A stretch of DNA of 14,144 nucleotides from Neptuniibacter sp. (GTDB lineage Bacteria > Pseudomonadota > Gammaproteobacteria > Pseudomonadales > Balneatricaceae): the NCBI GenBank assembly GCA_030149405.1, contig JASBRM010000298.1:1-14144 (forward strand), in the 5' to 3' direction. How positions within the stretch are numbered: position 1 is the stretch's first letter; every line of letters begins with the position of its first letter. This document shows positions 9,309 through 14,144 of the stretch, in pieces. The notes under the pieces were generated by a model, which was given only the letters and a program-made list of their open reading frames with translations, did no database searches and was not told where the DNA came from. Position numbers and translations under genes: made by a program.

Positions 9309-9323
9309 GAGGGAGATAAAAGG

Positions 9324-12164
9324 ATGAGTTTAAAACCATGGCGTGAAATTGCCCGACCACACAAAGATGTTTTAGAAGGCACTTTTAAGCAATCCGAATT
9401 TGCGGCTGATATTTCTCAGGTTGCCTCAGGGACTGCAACTGAAGAATATCAAGATGCTGAGAAGTTCTTCTCCCGTACCTTTATTACTGAAGGTATGCGC
9501 TTATTGCTCATGTCAGTAGCACAACGCTTGGCTGGCCAAGGCGGTGACCCAGTCATCCAGCTGCAAACTGCTTTTGGTGGTGGTAAAACCCATACCATGT
9601 TGGCTGTTTTACATTTAGCATCCCGCCAAGTAAGCACCGATAAACTTGAGGGTATTCCCCCTCTTCTTGATGACGCAGGTATTCATGACTTGCCGAGTGC
9701 GAAAGTCGCTGTCATTGATGGTATCAAGCTTTCGCCTAGCCAACCACAACAACATGGTAGTGTTGCGACGAATACCCTATGGGGTGAATTAGCTTGGCAA
9801 CTGTTGGGTGACGTCGGTTATGCGATGGTTGCCCAGAGCGATGCCGATGGTACATCGCCGGGTAAAGAGGTGGTACGGCAACTCGTTGAGAAAGCGGCAC
9901 CTTGCGTCATTCTGATTGATGAGCTAGTGGCCTTTATTCGTCAACTGGAAGTGGGCAGACAATTTAAAGCCGGTACATTCGATAGTAATATTTCATTTAT
10001 TCAGGCTCTGACTGAAGCGATGAAAGCGGTACCGAACGCGATTCTGTTAGCCTCTTTACCGGAGTCAGAGTTAGAAGTGGGCGGCACCATGGGGCAACGT
10101 GCTCTTGAGTCTTTAGAGAAATACTTTGCTCGTGTTGAATCGGTTTGGAAGCCGGTCGCCAGTACCGAAGCATTTGAAATTGTACGTCGGCGTTTGTTTG
10201 AATCGGCTGGTGAACGTGCAGAAGTGGAAGGCATTAGCCGACAGTTCTCTGATTTTTATCGCGCCAATAGTGACAAGTTCCCGCTGGAAACACAGTCGAA
10301 TTTGTATTTTGAACGACTTTGCCAGTCTTACCCAATTCACCCAGAAGTGTTTGATCGCCTATACGAAGATTGGTCGACCCTGGATAAATTCCAACGTACG
10401 CGCGGCGTGTTGCAATATATGGCAATTGTTATTCATCGCCTATGGAATGCTGACAACAAAGATGCCTTGATTATGCCAGGCTCAATTGCCTTGGATGACA
10501 GCAATGTTCGTAACAAGAGCATTCACTACTTGCCACAAGGCTGGGAGCCGGTACTGGAAAAAGAAGTGGATGGTCCTCGTTCGGAACCAGCTGATATTGA
10601 TGGCCATGACACACGTTTTGGCAGCGTACAGGCTGCTCGTCGTACAATGCGCACTATCTTCTTGGGCAGTGCACCATCTAATGGGGAGCAAGCGGTTAAA
10701 GGCTTAAACCAAGAGCACATTTTATTGGGGTGTTTGCAACCAGGACAAAAAATCGGTGTGTTTGAAGATGTGCTCAAACGCCTTCGCGATCGATTGCACT
10801 ACTTATATTCTGAGCAAGATCGTTACTACTTAGATACACGGCCAAATCTGCGCCGCGAAATGGAAAGCCGCAAACAAAATATTAATGAACTCCAAGAACT
10901 TCACCCATTATTGAAAGAGCGTGTAGGGCGGGTATTTGGACGGAATCATTGCTTTGGCGGGATTCATGTGTTCACCCCCTCGGTAGACGTACCTGATGAC
11001 TATGCTTCAGGACCTCGTTTAGTGGTATTACCACTAAATGCGGCATACAGTCGTGGCGATGGCAGACAAGCCTATGAAGCTGCTGAAGAGATACTTCGTA
11101 ACCGAGGAGATCAACCAAGGCAAAAGCAAAACCGTTTGATTTTCTTTGCTGCTGATTATGATGTGGTTAGCCGGTTAAAAGATGCAGGTAGAACTTATCT
11201 CGCGTGGAAGAGCATCGTGTCCGATGTGGCTGATGGAAAGTTGGACTTGACGGTTTCGCTATCCAAACAAGCTAAGCGTAATGCGGACACTGCTGAACAA
11301 AGCTTGCATCAAATAGTACGTGAAACCTATAAGTGGATAATTTGCCCGGTTGAAGACTTCGTGCGAGGTAAGCCAGAGATTACTTGGGAAGCGGTTTCTG
11401 TTTCTCCAGTGGCTCAAAACCTTGTGGCCGAAATTGAAAACACACTTCGCGAAGAAGAGTGGTTGATTTCAGAATGGAGCCCTATTCATTTAAGAAATAC
11501 CCTTCAGCAGTGGTATTTAAAAGGTGGCGTAACAGAGGTTGGTGCCCTAAAAGTCTGGCAAGACAGTTGTCATTATCTCTATTTGCCTCGTTTGGTAAAT
11601 GATCAAGTATTTATTAATGCACTAATTGCAGGCTTGGATAGTGAGGACTATTTCGGTTTTGCTGCAGGCAAAGATGGTGATCGTTATCTGGGGTTTGTCT
11701 ATGGCCATGGTTCCATGTCGATACTGGATGATTCTTCATTGTTAATTGAACGTGAAGCGGCTGCTGATTATCGTGAACGAACAAAACCAGCACCACAGCC
11801 TGAACCCACACCACATTCAGGGGAAGGCGTAACACCTACTCCAATTGGCGGTACAGAACCAACTGGAGGTGCACAGCCTCAGCCAACGCCCGGCGCTTTG
11901 GAGCCTACGCCACCACCGGTTCAAACGGCAGCTAAAAAACAGTTTTACGGCAATATTGAACTCGATCCTGTGAAAGCAAAAATGGAGTTCGCTACGATTG
12001 TTGATGAGGTAGTGCAGCAATTCACCGCGAAGCTCGGTGTCGAAGTATCTATTTCCGTGGAGATTCAGGCCCGCTCAAATGATGGATTTGATGAATCCAT
12101 TCAACGCACTATCAAAGAGAACTGTAATGTGCTCAGGTTCAGCAGTTCAGAGTTTGATGAATGA
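9324..12164 (+). CDS. DUF499-family P-loop ATPase
   Basis: A 946-aa member of the COG1483/DUF499 ATPases, which are commonly encoded beside DUF1156 methyltransferases. The N-terminus [17 protein letters not shown] is characteristic. The P-loop is the family variant TAFGGGKTH, with Lys88-Thr89, and Walker B is VILIDE with Asp199-Glu200. After the AAA-like core there is a long central region of unclear fold, then a low-complexity Pro/Thr/Gln linker at about 820-870, then a compact C-terminal domain of about 75 residues beginning near [12 protein letters not shown]. That tail probably makes protein or DNA contacts. GGGAG at 9311-9315 precedes the ATG, and the gap from the methyltransferase is 15 bases. 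By analogy with the large ATPases of BREX it may couple target sensing to methylation or cleavage; this role is inferred. Confidence 0.92.
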   Translation: MSLKPWREIARPHKDVLEGTFKQSEFAADISQVASGTATEEYQDAEKFFSRTFITEGMRLLLMSVAQRLAGQGGDPVIQLQTAFGGGKTHTMLAVLHLASRQVSTDKLEGIPPLLDDAGIHDLPSAKVAVIDGIKLSPSQPQQHGSVATNTLWGELAWQLLGDVGYAMVAQSDADGTSPGKEVVRQLVEKAAPCVILIDELVAFIRQLEVGRQFKAGTFDSNISFIQALTEAMKAVPNAILLASLPESELEVGGTMGQRALESLEKYFARVESVWKPVASTEAFEIVRRRLFESAGERAEVEGISRQFSDFYRANSDKFPLETQSNLYFERLCQSYPIHPEVFDRLYEDWSTLDKFQRTRGVLQYMAIVIHRLWNADNKDALIMPGSIALDDSNVRNKSIHYLPQGWEPVLEKEVDGPRSEPADIDGHDTRFGSVQAARRTMRTIFLGSAPSNGEQAVKGLNQEHILLGCLQPGQKIGVFEDVLKRLRDRLHYLYSEQDRYYLDTRPNLRREMESRKQNINELQELHPLLKERVGRVFGRNHCFGGIHVFTPSVDVPDDYASGPRLVVLPLNAAYSRGDGRQAYEAAEEILRNRGDQPRQKQNRLIFFAADYDVVSRLKDAGRTYLAWKSIVSDVADGKLDLTVSLSKQAKRNADTAEQSLHQIVRETYKWIICPVEDFVRGKPEITWEAVSVSPVAQNLVAEIENTLREEEWLISEWSPIHLRNTLQQWYLKGGVTEVGALKVWQDSCHYLYLPRLVNDQVFINALIAGLDSEDYFGFAAGKDGDRYLGFVYGHGSMSILDDSSLLIEREAAADYRERTKPAPQPEPTPHSGEGVTPTPIGGTEPTGGAQPQPTPGALEPTPPPVQTAAKKQFYGNIELDPVKAKMEFATIVDEVVQQFTAKLGVEVSISVEIQARSNDGFDESIQRTIKENCNVLRFSSSEFDE

Positions 12165-12185
12165 TGAACCTTGAGATAAGGGACC

Positions 12186-12932
12186 ATGGAAGAAAAATAT
12201 TATCGTGACATAGATCCGCTTTGGGCTCTGAACGATCCATTAACCGTGCAGCAAGCATCAGCTTTGATTGCTGGTGAGGAACCTAATGCAGTTGTGTTTT
12301 CTGATGGTCATGCGAGTCATTTTGAGAACCCCGAAACTGGTTATACAGAGGCAGGTGGTATCTCAAGAGTTCAGACAGCCTACAAAGCTATGATCAATGC
12401 AATATTGGTTGGAAATTTAAAAGCCAAAATCATGCATGATTCTAGGCCATTTGATGAGGATGACCAAAGGAATCTAATTGATTTGATGGAGCTTGGAGAG
12501 TTCTACAACGTAAGACCTGAAAATGTTGCCGAAGAAGGTGAAAAGTACCTAAATGAATACTTCATCAAAGAAAAACCTAATTGGGCAACATCGTTGGTTG
12601 AAGTTGATGAAGTAAAGGAGTGGCTTGTCAGGAGAAATATGAGAACAGGCTTTTTCTTTGAAGGTACAGACACAGTGAATGATTACTTGGATAAAGGGCA
12701 TCCTCGTTACTCAGCGAAATTAGCCGCGGCAATCAAGGTCTGGGAAGCCATGGATGATGAGAACCTGCTATCGGGCAAGTCCACAAAATCTGCTATGACT
12801 GAATGGCTAGAGACGCGCTATAAAGAGCTTGAACTCGTTCACAACGGAAAAATTAGTAAAAATGCCATTGAAAATGTAGTTGCGGTAGTTAACTGGCAAA
12901 CTACAGGTGGCGCGCCTAAGACTCCTGAGTAA
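12186..12932 (+). CDS. Conserved protein of unknown function, 248 aa
   Basis: I recognise the C-terminal pattern from uncharacterised proteins of proteobacterial mobile regions but no function. The segment MRTGFFFEGTDTVNDYLDKG, then HPRYSAKLAAAIKVW, KSAMTEWLETRYKEL and finally NWQTTGGAPKTPE is typical. The N-terminal half (DPLWALNDPLTVQQASALIAG) looks like a helical adaptor region. It is soluble, without a signal peptide or membrane segment. AAGGGA before the ATG is a good ribosome binding site, and 21 bases separate it from the ATPase gene, so it is probably co-transcribed. Seven of ten arginine codons are AGA/AGG, unlike the CGT/CGC-rich genes before it, suggesting a separate origin. It may be a specificity or regulatory accessory of the operon, or unrelated island cargo. 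Confidence 0.75.
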   Translation: MEEKYYRDIDPLWALNDPLTVQQASALIAGEEPNAVVFSDGHASHFENPETGYTEAGGISRVQTAYKAMINAILVGNLKAKIMHDSRPFDEDDQRNLIDLMELGEFYNVRPENVAEEGEKYLNEYFIKEKPNWATSLVEVDEVKEWLVRRNMRTGFFFEGTDTVNDYLDKGHPRYSAKLAAAIKVWEAMDDENLLSGKSTKSAMTEWLETRYKELELVHNGKISKNAIENVVAVVNWQTTGGAPKTPE

Positions 12933-12956
12933 CAAACCTTTCTATTATTTAACTTA

Positions 12957-12983
12957 CTGTTACTCCTCGTTTTTAAGTAACAG
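12957..12983. repeat. Hairpin after the operon
   Basis: CTGTTACT (12957-12964) and AGTAACAG (12976-12983) are perfect inverted repeats of 8 bp around an 11-base loop, extendable with one mismatch. The hairpin begins 25 bp after the stop of the last operon gene. There is no T-run after the right arm, so it is at best a weak terminator. It could instead be a protein-binding site or an RNA-stabilising structure. Confidence 0.4.
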
Positions 12984-13013
12984 TTAGACGCAATATACCC
13001 AACCGTCCAGTCA

Positions 13014-13053
13014 TAACCTATCCACTGAAGACCTCCTTTTAGGGGATAGGTTA
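13014..13053. repeat. 10-bp inverted repeat upstream of alpA
   Basis: TAACCTATCC (13014-13023) and GGATAGGTTA (13044-13053) are perfect complements separated by 20 bases. The loop contains further CCT/AGG pairing, so a longer stem could form. No T-tract follows. It lies about 105 bp upstream of the AlpA start and is either an operator with two half-sites or a transcript hairpin. Confidence 0.45.
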
Positions 13054-13109
13054 ATTGCAACCTCCCCAGCTATTCATACTCCAGAAAAAAATCAAAATGA
13101 AGCCATGTT

Positions 13110-13129
13110 CCGGAGCAAACCGGAGCGAA
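13110..13129 (+). promoter_or_regulatory. Tandem 10-bp repeat, probable operator of alpA
   Basis: Two directly adjacent decamers, CCGGAGCAAA (13110-13119) and CCGGAGCGAA (13120-13129), differ by one base and repeat at one helical turn. They lie 28 bp before the AlpA start codon. Two sites on the same DNA face suit cooperative binding by a small regulator such as AlpA itself or a phage-type repressor. The repeat is seen; the function is inferred. Confidence 0.5.
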
Positions 13130-13156
13130 TTTCCTTCTTCTGGAGAGTTATGAAAC

Positions 13157-13393
13157 ATGGCAACAAAATTAGCAGAATCAATTCGCATCCTCCGGCGTAA
13201 GCAACTTGAAGAGAAAACAGGACTGTCACGTTCTGGTATCTACGCCAAATTGAAGCCTAATCCAAAGCGACCTAATGATTATGACCCCACATTTCCTAAA
13301 CCGATCTCTGTAGGAGCCAAGGCCGTGGGTTGGGTTGAGTCTGAGGTAGATGCTTGGCTTGAGCTGAAAATCAAGAATAGCCGGGAAGTTTAG
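13157..13393 (+). CDS. alpA: AlpA-family transcriptional regulator
   Basis: A 78-aa helix-turn-helix protein of the phage AlpA family (MerR-like winged helix), which in P4-like elements and genomic islands activates excision or early genes. The family pattern is clear: RILRRKQLEEKTGLSRSGIY holds the helix-turn-helix, followed by DPTFPKPISVGAKAVGWVESEVDAWL, the wing and closing helix. The length is normal. GGAG at 13142-13145 is eleven bases before the ATG, slightly far. A nearer ATG at 13150 is out of frame. The TAG stop lies inside the AGGAGGG ribosome binding site of the replication gene that follows, so the two are one transcription unit. It probably governs the replication/excision side of the island. 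Confidence 0.92.
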   Translation: MATKLAESIRILRRKQLEEKTGLSRSGIYAKLKPNPKRPNDYDPTFPKPISVGAKAVGWVESEVDAWLELKIKNSREV

Positions 13394-13403
13394 GAGGGTG
13401 CTG

Positions 13404-14144
13404 ATGTTAAATAGCAAAGAAGGAGGTAGCCGCTGGCACGGCTCCTCCTCCAATATCAACTCACAGACTAATTTTAGCGTAGAGCTAACCGAGGCATTAT
13501 CTTACATTTCGGCTGATTTACCTCGTGATGACTGGGTAAAAGTTGCAGCAGCGTGGAAATCAGCTGGTGGTGATTTTGACACATGGGATGAGTGGAGCAG
13601 TGAAGGGCAAAGCTACAATTCGAAGGACACATTATCTGTATGGAATAGCTTATCTGTTGATGGAGCTATTGGAGTGGGAACACTGTATTTCTATGCCAGA
13701 CAGTCCGGTCATATATTATCCAGTGGAGAGAGGAATGACAGACGGAATACAATCCAACCTGCCAAGGCAGGACAGATTGATGCCCAGCGAAAAGCACAAA
13801 AACGGGCTGAAGATATACTCAACCAATGTGTTTATGCCTCCGACAAGCACCCTTACTTAAAAGCCAAGCAGATAAAGCCCACGCTTATGCCATGGCTTGA
13901 TAGTTACAACAGGCTGGTATTGCCTGTCATGGACATATCAGGTGTCTTATTTAGCTTGCAGTTCATTAATGAGTCGGGTCAGAAGCAGTTTCTGGCTGAT
14001 GGCCAGGTTAAAGGAAATTTTTATCAGCTCTGGTCAGGTAAGCGTGCGATCGTGATATGCGAGGGTTACGCCACCGGTGTGACGCTGTATCAGAATTACA
14101 CACCGGATTGCAGCGTTGTTGTCGCTTTCAATGCAGGTAATTTG
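13404..14144 (+). CDS. PriCT-2/TOPRIM replication protein, 5' part
   Basis: The gene runs off the right edge; 247 codons are visible without a stop. It begins at an ATG preceded by AGGAGGG at 13392-13398. Residues about 29-100 match the PriCT-2 primase C-terminal domain (DDWVKVAAAWKSAGGDFDTW, then DTLSVWNSLS and GTLYFYARQSG). A TOPRIM fold follows, with the hallmark glutamate at Glu220 in VICEGYATG and the next strand VVVAFNAGNL. This combination is found in primase/helicase-type replication proteins of phages, satellites and genomic islands. No catalytic primase (AEP) or zinc-finger domain precedes PriCT-2. A helicase domain may follow beyond the window. It presumably lets the element replicate after excision. 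Confidence 0.88.
   Translation, partial: MLNSKEGGSRWHGSSSNINSQTNFSVELTEALSYISADLPRDDWVKVAAAWKSAGGDFDTWDEWSSEGQSYNSKDTLSVWNSLSVDGAIGVGTLYFYARQSGHILSSGERNDRRNTIQPAKAGQIDAQRKAQKRAEDILNQCVYASDKHPYLKAKQIKPTLMPWLDSYNRLVLPVMDISGVLFSLQFINESGQKQFLADGQVKGNFYQLWSGKRAIVICEGYATGVTLYQNYTPDCSVVVAFNAGNL

Noticed and set aside
8363-9360. Several minus-strand frames of 92 to 132 codons at the methyltransferase/ATPase junction
   Set aside because: They overlap each other and the well-supported plus-strand genes and have no recognisable family features.
11781-11925. Pro/Thr/Gln-rich stretch in the ATPase as a coding repeat array
   Set aside because: It is low-complexity linker sequence without a regular repeat unit at the DNA level.
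2051-12164. Calling the operon DISARM
   Set aside because: A SNF2 helicase and an adenine-type methyltransferase are shared with class 1 DISARM, but no DrmA-like helicase, DrmB (DUF1998) or PLD-family DrmC is present, so the name would mislead.
6390-12164. Calling the operon BREX (PglX/BrxC)
   Set aside because: The methyltransferase has the DUF1156 layout rather than PglX, and no PglZ alkaline-phosphatase-like protein, BrxA or BrxB is encoded.
13543-13860. Plus-strand frame of 105 codons
   Set aside because: It lies wholly inside the PriCT-2/TOPRIM gene in another frame; the frame from 13404 has clear domain matches and a strong ribosome binding site.

Overview
The window looks like the left end of an integrated genomic island in a gammaproteobacterium. 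The host call rests on the closing stretch of the tRNA-modification GTPase MnmE (TrmE/ThdF) at the left edge, which ends in the conserved FCIGK tail, and on codon usage of moderate GC. Genus cannot be decided from the sequence alone. The 3' end of mnmE is a known target for integrative elements (SGI1-type islands use it). Here the intact mnmE end is followed by about 300 bp of non-coding DNA with five copies of TGTGCCC/GGGCACA, and then by a P4-type tyrosine recombinase pointing into the island.

After the integrase comes a tightly packed plus-strand operon from 2051 to 12932. It encodes: a 1179-aa SNF2-type helicase with a C-terminal DUF3883 domain that carries a D...ExK nuclease-like signature; a 55-aa single-pass membrane protein fused to both neighbours by ATGA stop/start overlaps; a 209-aa NYN (PIN-like) nuclease-family protein with a CxxC knuckle; a 972-aa DUF1156 adenine-type DNA methyltransferase with DPFAGGG and DPPY motifs; a 946-aa DUF499 P-loop ATPase with a Pro/Thr-rich linker and a separate C-terminal domain; and a 248-aa conserved protein of unknown function.

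A helicase, modification methyltransferase, large ATPase and nuclease-family protein in one operon inside an integrative island is the architecture expected of a multi-gene restriction/anti-phage system. It resembles DISARM and BREX in logic. It lacks drmA/drmB/drmC (DISARM) and pglZ/brxA/brxB (BREX), so it should be treated as a separate DUF1156-DUF499-SNF2 type. My working model is that the methyltransferase marks self DNA, the DUF499 ATPase and SNF2 helicase inspect or translocate on unmarked DNA, and the DUF3883 and/or NYN domains cut. The small membrane protein may anchor or signal.

To the right (12933-14144) a short regulatory region with two hairpins and a tandem 10-bp operator-like repeat precedes an AlpA-family regulator. 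This is followed by a PriCT-2/TOPRIM replication protein that runs off the window. Integrase, cargo, alpA and primase in this order are typical of satellite-like or P4-like islands, with the defence operon in the cargo slot next to the integrase. All recognised genes lie on the plus strand. I saw no tRNA, rRNA, CRISPR array or insertion sequence.
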